A stretch of 64,000 nt of DNA from Bacteroides luhongzhouii (GTDB taxonomy: Bacteria; Bacteroidota; Bacteroidia; Bacteroidales; Bacteroidaceae). The stretch spans positions 3,658,001 through 3,722,000 of the forward strand of contig NZ_CP059973.1 of NCBI RefSeq assembly GCF_009193295.2, given 5' to 3'. Below are positions 1 through 9,534 of this stretch, in pieces (position 1 is the stretch's first letter; each line of letters starts with the position of its first letter). The notes under the pieces were generated by a model. It searched no databases. It worked only from the letters and a program-made list of their open reading frames with translations, and was not told the origin of the DNA. Position numbers and translations under genes: made by a program.

Positions 1-1
1 G

Positions 2-157
2 CGGAAAGGGGAGATTCAGAATTTTACAGGAATTTCCGCGCCATTCGAGGTTCCGGAACATCCGGCTTTGTCACTGGATACTTCCAAATTGACTTTGGAG
101 GAATCGGTGAACCGTTTGTTGGAGCTTGTTTTGCCAAAAGTGAAGAGTATAAAATGA
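2..157 (+). CDS. cysC: Adenylyl-sulfate kinase, C-terminal end (partial)
   Basis: Only the last 51 codons are inside the window; the reading frame starts at base 2 and ends with TGA at 155-157. The tail contains the phrase [15 protein letters not shown] followed by a leucine-rich ending ([14 protein letters not shown]), which is the usual C-terminus of APS kinase. This enzyme phosphorylates adenylyl sulfate to PAPS in the cytosol. Its position directly before cysD and cysN, and upstream of a sulfotransferase, fits a cluster that makes and spends PAPS. The P-loop and start lie outside the window, so the identification rests on the tail and the context. Confidence 0.8.
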   Translation, partial: RKGEIQNFTGISAPFEVPEHPALSLDTSKLTLEESVNRLLELVLPKVKSIK

Positions 158-158
158 A

Positions 159-221
159 GAATGACGAATGAGGAATGAAGAATTAGTGTGCGGTTATCTG
201 CAAATTCATGATTCGTAATTC
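159..221. repeat. Imperfect hairpin between cysC and cysD
   Basis: Bases 159-176 and 204-221 form an 18-bp inverted repeat with three mismatches and a 27-base loop, built from GAAT/ATTC words, followed by an A/T run just before cysD. It looks like the short intergenic stem-loops often found between Bacteroides genes. It could trim or attenuate the transcript; there is no clean U-run directly after the stem, so I do not call it a terminator. Confidence 0.4.
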
Positions 222-236
222 ATAATTTTTAAAATA

Positions 237-1145
237 ATGGAAGAATATAAATTAAGCCACTTGAAGGAACTCGAAGCCGAGTCTATTCATATCATCCGCG
301 AGGTGGCGGCGGAATTTGAGAATCCGGTGATGCTTTACAGTATCGGAAAGGATTCTTCGGTGATGGTACGCTTGGCTGAAAAAGCGTTTTATCCGGGTAA
401 AGTGCCATTCCCATTGATGCACATCGACTCGAAATGGAAATTTAAGGAGATGATTCAGTTCCGTGATGAATATGCGAAGAAGTACGGATGGAATCTGATC
501 GTGGAAAGTAATATGGAGGCTTTTCATGCAGGGGTAGGACCTTTTACGCATGGAAGCAAAGTGCATACAGACTTGATGAAGACGCAGGCATTGCTTCATG
601 CGCTGGATAAATATAAGTTTGATGCAGCATTTGGTGGTGCCCGCCGTGATGAGGAAAAGTCACGCGCGAAGGAACGTATTTTCTCTTTCCGGGATAAATT
701 TCATCAATGGGACCCGAAAAATCAGCGTCCTGAATTGTGGGATATTTATAATGCCCGTGTGCACAAGGGAGAAAGTATCCGTGTATTTCCGATTAGCAAC
801 TGGACAGAGCTGGACATCTGGCAGTATATTCGTCTGGAGAATATTCCGATTGTTCCGCTTTATTATGCTAAAGAACGTCCGGTGATTAATTTGGATGGTA
901 ATATTATTATGGCAGATGATGAGCGTTTGCCTGAAAAGTACCGGGATCAGATTGAAATGAAGATGGTGCGTTTCCGTACGTTGGGCTGCTGGCCTCTGAC
1001 TGGGGCGGTGGAAAGTGGAGCTGCTACAATCGAAGAGATTGTGGAAGAAATGATGACTACCACCAAGAGTGAGCGTACTACTCGCGTGATTGATTTTGAT
1101 CAGGAGGGTAGTATGGAACAAAAGAAACGTGAAGGATACTTTTAA
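237..1145 (+). CDS. cysD: Sulfate adenylyltransferase subunit 2 (CysD)
   Basis: CysD is the small, catalytic ATP-pyrophosphatase subunit of ATP sulfurylase and makes adenylyl sulfate from sulfate and ATP with GTP-driven help from CysN. The protein is 302 residues, the normal length. The PP-loop SIGKDSS lies at residues 35-41 and the conserved [16 protein letters not shown] segment at about 131-147. The C-terminus ends in KKREGYF, typical of the family. It is 12 bases from cysN and clearly co-transcribed with it. Together with cysC upstream it supplies PAPS; the sulfotransferase downstream suggests the PAPS is used for sulfonation and not only for assimilation. Confidence 0.97.
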   Translation: MEEYKLSHLKELEAESIHIIREVAAEFENPVMLYSIGKDSSVMVRLAEKAFYPGKVPFPLMHIDSKWKFKEMIQFRDEYAKKYGWNLIVESNMEAFHAGVGPFTHGSKVHTDLMKTQALLHALDKYKFDAAFGGARRDEEKSRAKERIFSFRDKFHQWDPKNQRPELWDIYNARVHKGESIRVFPISNWTELDIWQYIRLENIPIVPLYYAKERPVINLDGNIIMADDERLPEKYRDQIEMKMVRFRTLGCWPLTGAVESGAATIEEIVEEMMTTTKSERTTRVIDFDQEGSMEQKKREGYF

Positions 1146-1157
1146 TTGTAACTAGTA

Positions 1158-2618
1158 ATGGCAGATAATAAATTAGATATAAAAGCTTTTCTGGACAAGG
1201 ATGAACAGAAAGACTTATTGAGACTGTTGACTGCGGGTTCGGTGGATGACGGAAAATCAACATTGATCGGACGCTTGTTATTTGACAGTAAGAAATTGTA
1301 TGAAGATCAACTGGATGCACTGGAACGTGATAGTAAGCGTGTAGGAAATGCAGGTGAGCATATCGACTATGCGTTATTGCTGGATGGTTTGAAGGCTGAA
1401 CGTGAACAGGGAATTACTATTGATGTGGCTTATCGCTATTTTTCTACTAATGGCCGAAAATTTATCATCGCAGATACTCCGGGGCACGAACAGTACACCC
1501 GTAACATGATTACCGGCGGATCTACGGCGAACTTGGCTATCATTTTGGTGGATGCCCGTACGGGGGTGATTACCCAGACTCGTCGTCACACTTTCTTGGT
1601 GTCTTTGCTGGGTATCAAACATGTGGTGTTGGCTGTCAATAAGATGGACTTGGTGGATTTCTCGGAAGAGCGTTTTAATGAGATCGTGGCTGACTATAAG
1701 ACGTTTGTTGCTCCGTTGGGTATTCCAGATGTAAACTGTATTCCGCTCTCTGCATTGGATGGGGATAATGTGGTGGATAAGTCTGAACGTACTCCGTGGT
1801 ACAAGGGGATTTCTTTGCTTGATTTCCTTGAAACGGTTCATATTGACAATGACCACAACTTTACGGATTTCCGTTTCCCGGTTCAGTATGTGCTTCGTCC
1901 GAATTTGGATTTCAGAGGATTCTGCGGTAAAGTTGCGTCAGGGATTGTTCGCAAAGGCGATACAGTGATGGCACTTCCTTCCGGAAAAACATCTAAGGTG
2001 AAGAGCATCGTGACTTATGACGGAGAGTTGGATTATGCTTTCCCACCGCAGTCTGTGACATTGACATTGGAGGATGAAATTGACGTGTCGCGTGGTGAGA
2101 TGTTGGTGCATCCTGACAATTTGCCGACTGTGGATCGTAACTTCGAAGCTATGATGGTTTGGATGGATGAAGAGCCGATGGATATTAATAAATCGTTCTT
2201 TATTAAGCAGACTACCAATTTGAGCCGTACGCGCATCGATACAATAAAGTATAAGGTGGATGTGAATACAATGGAACATCTGTCTCTGGAGAATGGTCAG
2301 TTGACCAAAGAAACTTTGCCTTTGCAATTGAATCAGATTGCCCGCGTGGTGTTGACTACGGCTAAAGAGCTGTTCTTTGATCCTTATAAGAAAAATAAAT
2401 CGTGCGGTTCCTTTATCTTGATTGATCCGATCACCAATAATACTTCTGCGGTAGGTATGATTATCGACCGGGTGGAAATGAAAGATATGAGTGACACGGA
2501 AGATATTCCGGTATTGGATATGACGAAGCTGGAAATTGCTCCGGAACATTATGAAGCGGTAGAAAAAGCTGTGAAGGAGTTGGAACGCCAAGGCTTGGCC
2601 GTACGACTAATAAAATAG
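1158..2618 (+). CDS. cysN: Sulfate adenylyltransferase subunit 1, GTPase (CysN)
   Basis: CysN is the GTPase subunit that couples GTP hydrolysis to adenylyl sulfate synthesis by CysD. The 486-residue protein has an EF-Tu-like G domain: P-loop [10 protein letters not shown] at 26-35, DTPGHEQY at 106-113 and NKMD at 161-164. Beta-barrel domains follow. There is no C-terminal APS kinase fusion, which agrees with a separate cysC gene upstream. It directly follows cysD. A perfect 10-bp hairpin lies in the 82 bases between it and the sulfotransferase gene, so the downstream genes may be expressed at a different level. Confidence 0.97.
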   Translation: MADNKLDIKAFLDKDEQKDLLRLLTAGSVDDGKSTLIGRLLFDSKKLYEDQLDALERDSKRVGNAGEHIDYALLLDGLKAEREQGITIDVAYRYFSTNGRKFIIADTPGHEQYTRNMITGGSTANLAIILVDARTGVITQTRRHTFLVSLLGIKHVVLAVNKMDLVDFSEERFNEIVADYKTFVAPLGIPDVNCIPLSALDGDNVVDKSERTPWYKGISLLDFLETVHIDNDHNFTDFRFPVQYVLRPNLDFRGFCGKVASGIVRKGDTVMALPSGKTSKVKSIVTYDGELDYAFPPQSVTLTLEDEIDVSRGEMLVHPDNLPTVDRNFEAMMVWMDEEPMDINKSFFIKQTTNLSRTRIDTIKYKVDVNTMEHLSLENGQLTKETLPLQLNQIARVVLTTAKELFFDPYKKNKSCGSFILIDPITNNTSAVGMIIDRVEMKDMSDTEDIPVLDMTKLEIAPEHYEAVEKAVKELERQGLAVRLIK

Positions 2619-2644
2619 ATTGTTAAACAATAAATTGAAAACAG

Positions 2645-2675
2645 AAAATGACAGCATCCTGTCATTTTTAATTTT
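2645..2675 (+). terminator. Hairpin terminator/attenuator between cysN and the sulfotransferase gene
   Basis: AAAATGACAG at 2645-2654 pairs perfectly with CTGTCATTTT at 2659-2668 around a CATC tetraloop, followed by a T-rich tract. It has the form of an intrinsic terminator inside what otherwise looks like one operon, so it may act as a partial terminator or a 3'-end stabiliser. Confidence 0.6.
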
Positions 2676-2700
2676 TAATCTTTAATTTTAAATTAACAAA

Positions 2701-3807
2701 GTGGGATTACTCGAATTTAATAAACTTCCGATTAATACATTGGTAGGTGCCGACTGGAAGACATTCAAGGCTATCACTGCCGGTCGTGAAATTGATGCAG
2801 CCTACAAGGGGAAATATCGATTGACCAAGGCTGTGTGTCGCTTGCTTTCTCCATTGGCGGCATTACAAGACAAGCGTTACGAGAAACTGCTCGCTAATCA
2901 GTCGTTAGAGCATGATCCGGTATTCATTCTGGGACACTGGCGAAGCGGAACTACGTTTGTGCATAATGTGTTCTCTTGTGACAAGCATTTTGGGTATAAC
3001 ACTACTTATCAGACTGTATTTCCTCATCTGATGATGTGGGGACAACCTTTCTTCAAAAAGAATATGAGTTGGCTGATGCCGGATAAGCGTCCGACGGATA
3101 ATATGGAACTGGCAGTGGATCTTCCTCAGGAAGAGGAGTTTGCTTTGTCGAACATGATGCCTTATACCTATTATAATTTCTGGTTTCTGCCGAAATATCA
3201 GCAGGAGTATGCCGATAAATATCTTTTGTTTGATGACATTACGGATGCCGAATTGAAGGTGTTTGAAGAGGTATTCACTAAATTGATTAAGATTTCTTTG
3301 TGGAATACTCACGGAACTCAATTCCTTAGTAAGAATCCTCCGCATACCGGAAGGGTGAAGGAATTGGTGAAAATGTTCCCGAATGCTAAGTTTATCTACC
3401 TGATGCGTAACCCGTATACCGTATTCGAATCTACACGCAGTTTCTTTACAAATACGATTCAACCGTTGAAGTTGCAGGATGTCAGCAATGAACAATTGGA
3501 GGAAAATATCCTTTCTATCTATGCAAAGCTTTATCATAAGTATGAATCGGATAAGAAATTTATTCCGGAAGGTAACCTGATAGAAGTGAAATTTGAAGAT
3601 TTCGAAGCGGATGCGATGGGAATGACGGAAAATATTTATAAGTCTCTTTCTATCCCGGGATTTGCCGAAGCGCGTAATGATATAGAAAAATACGTGGGCG
3701 GAAAGAAGGGATATAAGAAGAATAAATATAAATATGACGACCGTACGATTCAATTGGTAGAAAAGAACTGGGATTTTGCTTTGAAACAATGGGATTATAA
3801 TTTATAA
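2701..3807 (+). CDS. PAPS-dependent sulfotransferase
   Basis: This 368-residue protein belongs to the sulfotransferase family and should move the sulfonate of PAPS onto a hydroxyl acceptor. The 5'-phosphosulfate loop GHWRSGTT is at residues 78-85 and the 3'-phosphate-binding segment LMRNPYTVFEST at about 234-245. I see no signal peptide. It starts with GTG at 2701; no ATG fits the N-terminus better. It follows cysC-cysD-cysN, which make its co-substrate. A Bacteroides thetaiotaomicron enzyme in the same gene order is known to sulfonate cholesterol and related steroids, so a sterol or lipid acceptor is the leading guess here, inferred from context only. Confidence 0.85.
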   Translation: MGLLEFNKLPINTLVGADWKTFKAITAGREIDAAYKGKYRLTKAVCRLLSPLAALQDKRYEKLLANQSLEHDPVFILGHWRSGTTFVHNVFSCDKHFGYNTTYQTVFPHLMMWGQPFFKKNMSWLMPDKRPTDNMELAVDLPQEEEFALSNMMPYTYYNFWFLPKYQQEYADKYLLFDDITDAELKVFEEVFTKLIKISLWNTHGTQFLSKNPPHTGRVKELVKMFPNAKFIYLMRNPYTVFESTRSFFTNTIQPLKLQDVSNEQLEENILSIYAKLYHKYESDKKFIPEGNLIEVKFEDFEADAMGMTENIYKSLSIPGFAEARNDIEKYVGGKKGYKKNKYKYDDRTIQLVEKNWDFALKQWDYNL

Positions 3808-3832
3808 GAAGAAAAAGAAAGGAAAAGTATTG

Positions 3833-4801
3833 ATGATTCAGAAAAGCATTCATCGCCTGTTGATGACAGGTTTCGTTGCATTTATTTCTTCCTTGTCTTT
3901 GATGGCGCAACATAAAGTCGAAATGCTTCCTTTCGGGAACATGGATCAATGGGTGGACCGTCAGATAAAGGAGTCGAGCATTATTGGCGGAAATACTAAG
4001 AATGTATATGCGATAGGGCCGACGTCGGTGATTAAGGGGGATCAGGTTTATAAGAATATGGGCGGATCGCCTTGGGCTACTTCGAATGTGATGGCGAAAG
4101 TGGCCGGTATTACGAAAACCAATACTTCGGTTTTCCCGGAGAAGCGGGGAGATGGATACTGTGCACGTTTGGATACGCGCATGGAAAGTGTGAAAGTGCT
4201 GGGATTGGTTAATATTACGGTGCTGGCGGCAGGTTCTGTCTTTACCGGTTCGGTGCATGAACCCATTAAGGGTACTAAAAATCCGCAGAAAATGTTGCAG
4301 ACGGGTATTCCGTTTACAAAAAAACCGGTTGCTCTTCAGTTTGATTACAAGGTGAAGATGTCTGACCGGGAGAATCGTATTCGTGCTACTGGTTTCAGTA
4401 AGATTACGGATGTGCCCGGAAAAGATTATCCGGCAGCTATCCTGTTTCTGCAAAAACGTTGGGAAGACGCTAATGGAAATGTGTACGCGAAACGGATAGG
4501 GACAATGGTGACTTATTATTATCACTCCACGGACTGGAAAAATAATGCGACCTATGAGATTATGTATGGCGACATAACGAATCGTCCGGAATATAAGTCG
4601 CACATGATGCGCCTGCAAGTGACAGAAAGTTATACGGTGAACAGCAAAGGTGAAAGTGTACCTATTCATGAAGTGGCTTGGGGAGATGAAAATGACGTTC
4701 CTACTCATATGTGTCTTCAGTTCACATCCAGTCATGGGGGAGCTTATATCGGTTCTCCGGGAAATACATTATGGATTGACAATGTAAAACTGGTATATTA
4801 A
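3833..4801 (+). CDS. Secreted PCMD-domain-like protein
   Basis: The protein is 322 residues from the ATG at 3833 (a TTG three bases earlier is less likely). It starts with a signal peptide ending near LSLMAQ and then has a beta-rich body that ends in LWIDNVKLVY, typical of the putative carbohydrate metabolism (PCMD) domain found in Bacteroidetes surface proteins. No catalytic residues can be named. It is 25 bases downstream of the sulfotransferase gene and is followed by a strong terminator, so it is the last gene of the sulfur cluster. It may bind or process the sulfonated product or a glycan; this is speculation. Family call is from general resemblance. Confidence 0.6.
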   Translation: MIQKSIHRLLMTGFVAFISSLSLMAQHKVEMLPFGNMDQWVDRQIKESSIIGGNTKNVYAIGPTSVIKGDQVYKNMGGSPWATSNVMAKVAGITKTNTSVFPEKRGDGYCARLDTRMESVKVLGLVNITVLAAGSVFTGSVHEPIKGTKNPQKMLQTGIPFTKKPVALQFDYKVKMSDRENRIRATGFSKITDVPGKDYPAAILFLQKRWEDANGNVYAKRIGTMVTYYYHSTDWKNNATYEIMYGDITNRPEYKSHMMRLQVTESYTVNSKGESVPIHEVAWGDENDVPTHMCLQFTSSHGGAYIGSPGNTLWIDNVKLVY

Positions 4802-4823
4802 AAGTATATAGACCAAAAAGAGA

Positions 4824-4862
4824 AATAGTCAGTGATAGCATTTATCATTGACTATTTTTTTT
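4824..4862 (+). terminator. Intrinsic terminator of the cys-sulfotransferase cluster
   Basis: AATAGTCAGTGAT at 4824-4836 pairs with ATCATTGACTATT at 4844-4856 (one G-T pair) around a 7-base loop, followed by a run of T. Confidence 0.9.
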
Positions 4863-4966
4863 GTTTTAATTCTTTTGTCACAAACCCTTTCAGATGCCTT
4901 CTGGAGTTATCTAAGACTTTTATCGCTCTATAAAAATCTATGAATGAATGAAAATTTACGTGTTTT

Positions 4967-4998
4967 TTTGTTTGTGTTATATTAAATATCTATATTTG
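4967..4998 (+). promoter_or_regulatory. Bacteroides-type promoter of the OmpA-family gene
   Basis: A -7 box TATATTTG (TAnnTTTG) lies at 4991-4998 with TTTG at 4967-4970, 20 bases upstream. Transcription would start near 5005, giving a leader of about 110 bases before the ATG at 5116. The rest of the 314-base gap between 4802 and 5115 contains the preceding terminator and otherwise nothing I recognise. Confidence 0.75.
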
Positions 4999-5115
4999 CA
5001 CCAAATTTAGAAAGAAGGATGACGTTTATTGTCTCTTAGTCAGGTGTAGAACATTTGGGTTGTGTATCTATCCTGTAAGACAATTGAAATATATTATTTA
5101 CTAAAATAAATTGAG

Positions 5116-6255
5116 ATGAAAAAGGGTTTATTGTTTATTTTATTGGCAGCAGCATCTGTATGTTTGCCTGCACAAGAAAAAGAAAATGCAGCAAAGAGTT
5201 ATAGAGTGGAAACTAACCGCTTTGGTGCTAACTGGTTTATTAGTGGTGGCGTTGGCGCACAAATGTATTTTGGCGACAATGATGGTAAAGCCGATTTCGG
5301 AAAACGTCTTGCTCCGGCACTTGACATTGCTGTAGGTAAGTGGTTTACTCCAGGTATCGGATTGCGTGTAGCTTACAATGGTCTTCAGGCTAAAGGTGCT
5401 ACTCCTTATGCTAACGGTCCGCTTGTAGACGGAGGACAGTACTCTAATGGTTACTACAAAGAAAAATGGAATGTTGTTAACCTTCACGGAGACGTATTGT
5501 TGAACCTTACCAATATGTTCTGTGGTTATAAAGAAGATCGTCTGTACTCATTCATTCCTTATGTAGGTGCTGGATTTGTACACACAGGTAAAGGTCCGGG
5601 TTATGATGAACTGGGTATCAATGCCGGTTTGATCAACCGTTTCCGTCTGTCTTCAGCTTTGGATCTTAACGTTGAATTGCGCGGACTTTTGATGAAAGGC
5701 GCATTTGGTAACTCAGGTCCTGAAGGATTGGCTGGTCTGACTGTAGGTGTTACTTACAAGTTCAAGAAACGTGGTTGGGATGCTGTTCCTACTGTACCTA
5801 TGGTTCCGGAAAGCCAGTTGAACGACATGAGAGATAGAGTAAACGCTCTGAAGGGTGAAAACGAATCTTTGAAACGTGACTTGGTTGAAGCACGTAACAA
5901 AAAACCGGAAGTGATCGTTAAGAAAGAAGCTGGTTTCATTCCACGTTTCGTTGTTGTATTCAATATCGGAAAGAGCAACATCAGCAAGAGAGAGTACATG
6001 AATATCGAAGCTATGGCTAAGGGTATCAAAGCAACTGATAAAGTATTTACTGTAACAGGTTATGCTGATAAAGGTACTGGATCTGCTGAATATAACATGA
6101 AATTGAGTAAGAAGAGAGCTGAAGCTGTTCGTGACCTGATGGTTAATGAATTTGGTGTTCCTGCTTCTCAGTTGAAGGTTGATTACAAGGGTGGCGTAAG
6201 CAACATGTTCTATGATGATGCTAAGTTGAGCCGTGTAGCTATTGTTGAAGAATAA
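5116..6255 (+). CDS. OmpA-family outer membrane protein
   Basis: The 379-residue protein has a signal peptide (ending around CLPAQ), an N-terminal beta-barrel region rich in alternating aromatic strands (about 30-215), a short coiled-coil-like stretch (about 232-260) and a C-terminal OmpA peptidoglycan-binding domain (about 270-379) with the VTGYADKGTGSAEYN segment and a following KKRAEAVRDL helix. It should sit in the outer membrane and tether it to peptidoglycan. It is a single-gene unit with its own promoter and terminator. Codon use is biased to common codons, suggesting high expression, as expected for a major Bacteroides OmpA. Confidence 0.9.
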   Translation: MKKGLLFILLAAASVCLPAQEKENAAKSYRVETNRFGANWFISGGVGAQMYFGDNDGKADFGKRLAPALDIAVGKWFTPGIGLRVAYNGLQAKGATPYANGPLVDGGQYSNGYYKEKWNVVNLHGDVLLNLTNMFCGYKEDRLYSFIPYVGAGFVHTGKGPGYDELGINAGLINRFRLSSALDLNVELRGLLMKGAFGNSGPEGLAGLTVGVTYKFKKRGWDAVPTVPMVPESQLNDMRDRVNALKGENESLKRDLVEARNKKPEVIVKKEAGFIPRFVVVFNIGKSNISKREYMNIEAMAKGIKATDKVFTVTGYADKGTGSAEYNMKLSKKRAEAVRDLMVNEFGVPASQLKVDYKGGVSNMFYDDAKLSRVAIVEE

Positions 6256-6282
6256 TATACATTTGAAATAATAGAATAAAAG

Positions 6283-6315
6283 AGACGTTTCCTTTCACGG
6301 GAAGCGTCTTTTTTT
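6283..6315 (+). terminator. Intrinsic terminator after the OmpA-family gene
   Basis: AGACGTTTCC at 6283-6292 pairs with GGAAGCGTCT at 6300-6309 (one G-T pair), followed by T6. Confidence 0.9.
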
Positions 6316-6330
6316 GTATTTTTGTACCCC

Positions 6331-6747
6331 ATGAGCAGAATAGTAGCAATAGATTATGGAAGAAAGCGTACTGGGATAGCTGTGAGCGATACAATGCAGT
6401 TGATCGCGAACGGATTGACAACGGTGCCTACGCATGAACTTCTGAACTTTATCGGTGAATATATGGCTAAAGAACCGGTGGAGCGGATTATTATTGGATT
6501 GCCAAAGCAAATGAATAATGAGGTTTCGGAGAATATGAAGAATATAGAACCTTTTGTTCGTTCGCTTAAGAAACGCTATCCGGACCTTCCGGTCGAATAT
6601 GTGGACGAACGGTTTACTTCTGTTCTTGCGCACCGTACCATGCTGGAGGCCGGTCTGAAGAAAAAGGACCGCCAAAACAAAGCATTGGTGGATGAGATAA
6701 GTGCTACTATTATTTTGCAAACATATTTGGAGAGTAAACGTTTTTAA
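6331..6747 (+). CDS. ruvX: Putative pre-16S rRNA nuclease / Holliday junction resolvase-like RuvX (YqgF)
   Basis: RuvX/YqgF proteins have an RNase H-like fold and act in 5' maturation of 16S rRNA; a role in Holliday junctions was proposed earlier. With the ATG at 6331 the protein is 138 residues, the usual size, and begins MSRIVAIDYG, the first conserved acidic motif (Asp8). IIIGLPK is at 54-60 and VDERFTS at 91-97. The final helix ends in an ATIILQTYL motif containing the last acidic neighbourhood. A TATTTTTG box (6317-6324) ends only 6 bases before the start codon, so the mRNA may have almost no leader. Peptide deformylase follows 43 bases later. Confidence 0.93.
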   Translation: MSRIVAIDYGRKRTGIAVSDTMQLIANGLTTVPTHELLNFIGEYMAKEPVERIIIGLPKQMNNEVSENMKNIEPFVRSLKKRYPDLPVEYVDERFTSVLAHRTMLEAGLKKKDRQNKALVDEISATIILQTYLESKRF

Positions 6748-6790
6748 TAGAAGATATTGAATAACTTAATTTTTAGTAGAGTATAAAAAT

Positions 6791-7345
6791 ATGATTTTAC
6801 CTATTTATGTATATGGTCAGCCTGTATTGAGAAAGGTTGCAGAGGACATAACACCGGATTATCCGAACCTGAAAGAGTTGATTGAGAATATGTTTGAAAC
6901 AATGGTACACGCCGATGGCGTAGGACTGGCTGCTCCGCAGATTGGTTTGCCTATTCGCGTGGTTACTATTACGCTGGATCCGCTTTCGGAAGAATATCCT
7001 GAATTCAAAGACTTCAATAAGGCTTATATCAATCCTCACATTTTGGAAGTCGGGGGCGAAGAAGTGAGTATGGAAGAGGGATGTCTCAGTCTTCCCGGTA
7101 TTCATGAAACAGTGAAAAGAGGTGATAAAATTCGTGTGAAATATATGGACGAAAACTTCGTGGAGCATGAAGAGGAGGTAGAAGGTTATCTGGCTCGGGT
7201 GATGCAGCATGAATTCGATCATTTGGATGGTAAGATGTTTATCGATCATATCTCACCACTTCGTAAGCAGATGATTAAAGGAAAGCTGAATACGATGTTG
7301 AAGGGAAAAGCACGCAGTTCTTATAAGATGAAACAGGTGAAATAA
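6791..7345 (+). CDS. def: Peptide deformylase
   Basis: Removes the formyl group from N-terminal formylmethionine of new proteins. The 184-residue protein has all three family motifs: [10 protein letters not shown] at 43-52, EGCLS at 96-100 with the metal-binding Cys98, and HEFDH at 140-144 with two metal-binding histidines and the catalytic Glu141. It is somewhat longer than the E. coli enzyme because of an insertion around residues 63-78, usual in Bacteroidetes. It lies between ruvX and the TPR-protein gene on the same strand. Confidence 0.97.
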   Translation: MILPIYVYGQPVLRKVAEDITPDYPNLKELIENMFETMVHADGVGLAAPQIGLPIRVVTITLDPLSEEYPEFKDFNKAYINPHILEVGGEEVSMEEGCLSLPGIHETVKRGDKIRVKYMDENFVEHEEEVEGYLARVMQHEFDHLDGKMFIDHISPLRKQMIKGKLNTMLKGKARSSYKMKQVK

Positions 7346-7421
7346 AGATAAAAAACGTTTATATCCCTGTTAAGTAAGCGAAAAGCATTATTTTTGCTTC
7401 GTTTACAAGCATAAAATATCA

Positions 7422-9452
7422 ATGGTAAAAAGAATCTTAACAGTTTTATTACTGTTCCCAACGCTGGTGTGTGCTCAGATAAATACGGATCGGGTGATGA
7501 CTATTGCCCGAAACGCTCTTTATTTTGAGGATTATGTACTTTCTATTCAGTACTTTAACCAGGTTATTAACGCTAAACCTTATCTGTATGAGCCCTATTT
7601 CTTCAGAGCATTGGCAAAACTAAATCTGGAGGATTTCCAGGGTGCTGAAACTGACTGTGATGCGGCTATCCAACGCAATCCGTTTGTGGTGGGGGCTTAT
7701 CAGATTCGTGGTTTGGCTAGGATTCGTCAGAGTAAATTTGATGGAGCGATTGAGGATTACAAGAAGGCATTGCATTATGATCCGGAGAATATTACCTTAT
7801 GGCATAACTTGACATTATCCCATATCCAGAAGAAAGATTATGATGCTGCGAAAGAGGATTTGGAAAGTTTGCTGAAAGTGTCTCCGCGTTATACCCGCGC
7901 ATATTTGATGAGGGGGGAAGTATCTTTGCAACAGAAGGATACGATTGCTGCCTTGAATGACTTCAATAAGGCTCTTGAATTGGATAAATATGATCCGGAC
8001 GCATGGTCTGCAAGAGCGATCGTTAAATTACAGCAGGCTAAGTATGCGGAAGCTGAAGCGGATTTCAACCGCGCTATTCCTTTGAGTGCTAAGAATGCGG
8101 GAAATTATATAAACCGTGCGTTGGCACGTTTTCATCAGAATAATTTGAGAGGCGCTATGAGCGATTATGATCTGGCGTTGGATATTGATCCGAATAACTT
8201 TATCGGCCATTATAACCGTGGTTTGTTGCGTGCTCAGGTAGGAGATGACAACCGGGCTATTGAAGATTTTGACTTTGTCATCAAAATGGAGCCGGATAAT
8301 ATGATGGCTGTCTTTAACCGTGGATTGCTACGTGCGCAAACGGGTGATTATCGTGGGGCTATACAAGATTACACAACCGTTATCAACCAGTATCCGAACT
8401 TCCTTGCCGGATATTACCAGCGTTCGGAAGCTCGCAGAAAAATTGGCGACAAGAAAGGAGCGGAGCAGGACGAATTTAAAGTCATGAAAGCTCAGATAGA
8501 TAAGCAGAACGGTGTGACGAATAAAGATGTAGCACAGAATAAGGATAAGGAAGACGAAGATGAAGGCGGAGAGAAGACCCGTAAGAAATCGGATAAGAAT
8601 ATGAATAATTATCGTAAGATAGTGATTGCCGATGATTCTGAAGCTGAACAACGCTATACAAGTGATTATCGTGGACGTGTGCAGGATAAGAACGTAAATA
8701 TAACGATGGAGCCGATGTTTGCTTTGACTTATTATGAGAAGATGAGTGACGTGAAGCGTTCGGTGAACTTCCACAAATATATTGAGGATTTAAACCGTGC
8801 GGGTGTACTTCCGAAACGTCTTCGCATCACGAATATGGAAGCTCCGTTGACGGAAGAACAGGTGAAAGTGCATTTTGCCTTGATCGATACACATACATCG
8901 GCTATTGTGGAAGATGAAAAGAATGCTTCGAAACGTTTTGCCCGTGCTATTGATTTTTATCTGGTGCAGGATTTCTCGAGCGCGGTTTCTGATTTGACTC
9001 AGACAATCTTGCTGGATGGTGATTTCTTCCCGGCATATTTTATGCGTGCATTGATTCGTTGTAAACAGTTGGAATATCAAAAGGCTGAACAAGCTGTTGA
9101 AACAGATGTTGTTCCTGGTGATAATAAGCGTAAAGAGATTACTGCGGTAGATTATGAAGTAGTGAGAAAAGATTTGGATAAGGTGATTAATCTGGCTCCG
9201 GACTTTGTATATGCATATTATAATCGTGCCAATGTTTCTGCCATGCTGAAAGATTACCGGGCTGCAATTGCCGACTATGATAAGGCGATTGAGTTGAATC
9301 CTGATTTTGCGGACGCATATTTCAACCGTGGACTGACTCATATTTTCTTAGGAAATAATAAGCTGGGTATTTCTGATTTGAGTAAAGCCGGTGAGTTGGG
9401 GATTGTTTCTGCTTATAATGTCATCAAACGTTTTACAGATCAAACGGAATAA
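7422..9452 (+). CDS. Secreted tetratricopeptide-repeat protein
   Basis: A 676-residue protein with a signal peptide (MVKRILTVLLLFPTLVCAQ). Residues about 20-350 are consecutive TPR units with the A-x-x-D-x-x-x-A-I pattern and the NR(A/G)L phrase repeated many times. A charged, lysine/glutamate-rich linker follows (about 355-395), then a less repetitive region and further TPR units at about 540-660. It is probably a periplasmic or outer-membrane-attached scaffold for protein assembly; no catalytic domain is seen. A TATTTTTG box at 7389-7396 may be its -7 element. The partner protein is unknown. Confidence 0.85.
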   Translation: MVKRILTVLLLFPTLVCAQINTDRVMTIARNALYFEDYVLSIQYFNQVINAKPYLYEPYFFRALAKLNLEDFQGAETDCDAAIQRNPFVVGAYQIRGLARIRQSKFDGAIEDYKKALHYDPENITLWHNLTLSHIQKKDYDAAKEDLESLLKVSPRYTRAYLMRGEVSLQQKDTIAALNDFNKALELDKYDPDAWSARAIVKLQQAKYAEAEADFNRAIPLSAKNAGNYINRALARFHQNNLRGAMSDYDLALDIDPNNFIGHYNRGLLRAQVGDDNRAIEDFDFVIKMEPDNMMAVFNRGLLRAQTGDYRGAIQDYTTVINQYPNFLAGYYQRSEARRKIGDKKGAEQDEFKVMKAQIDKQNGVTNKDVAQNKDKEDEDEGGEKTRKKSDKNMNNYRKIVIADDSEAEQRYTSDYRGRVQDKNVNITMEPMFALTYYEKMSDVKRSVNFHKYIEDLNRAGVLPKRLRITNMEAPLTEEQVKVHFALIDTHTSAIVEDEKNASKRFARAIDFYLVQDFSSAVSDLTQTILLDGDFFPAYFMRALIRCKQLEYQKAEQAVETDVVPGDNKRKEITAVDYEVVRKDLDKVINLAPDFVYAYYNRANVSAMLKDYRAAIADYDKAIELNPDFADAYFNRGLTHIFLGNNKLGISDLSKAGELGIVSAYNVIKRFTDQTE

Positions 9453-9534
9453 CATTTTTTTGATAAAAAATAGAAAACTCAAAAGATTTAGTTACTTTTG
9501 CGTTCAAATTATGAAAATATAACATCATCATATT

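Noticed and set aside
2905..4735. Long open frames on the minus strand opposite the sulfotransferase and PCMD-like genes
   Set aside because: They are mirror frames of real genes, show no domain, and are rich in His/Arg/Ile as expected from antisense reading.
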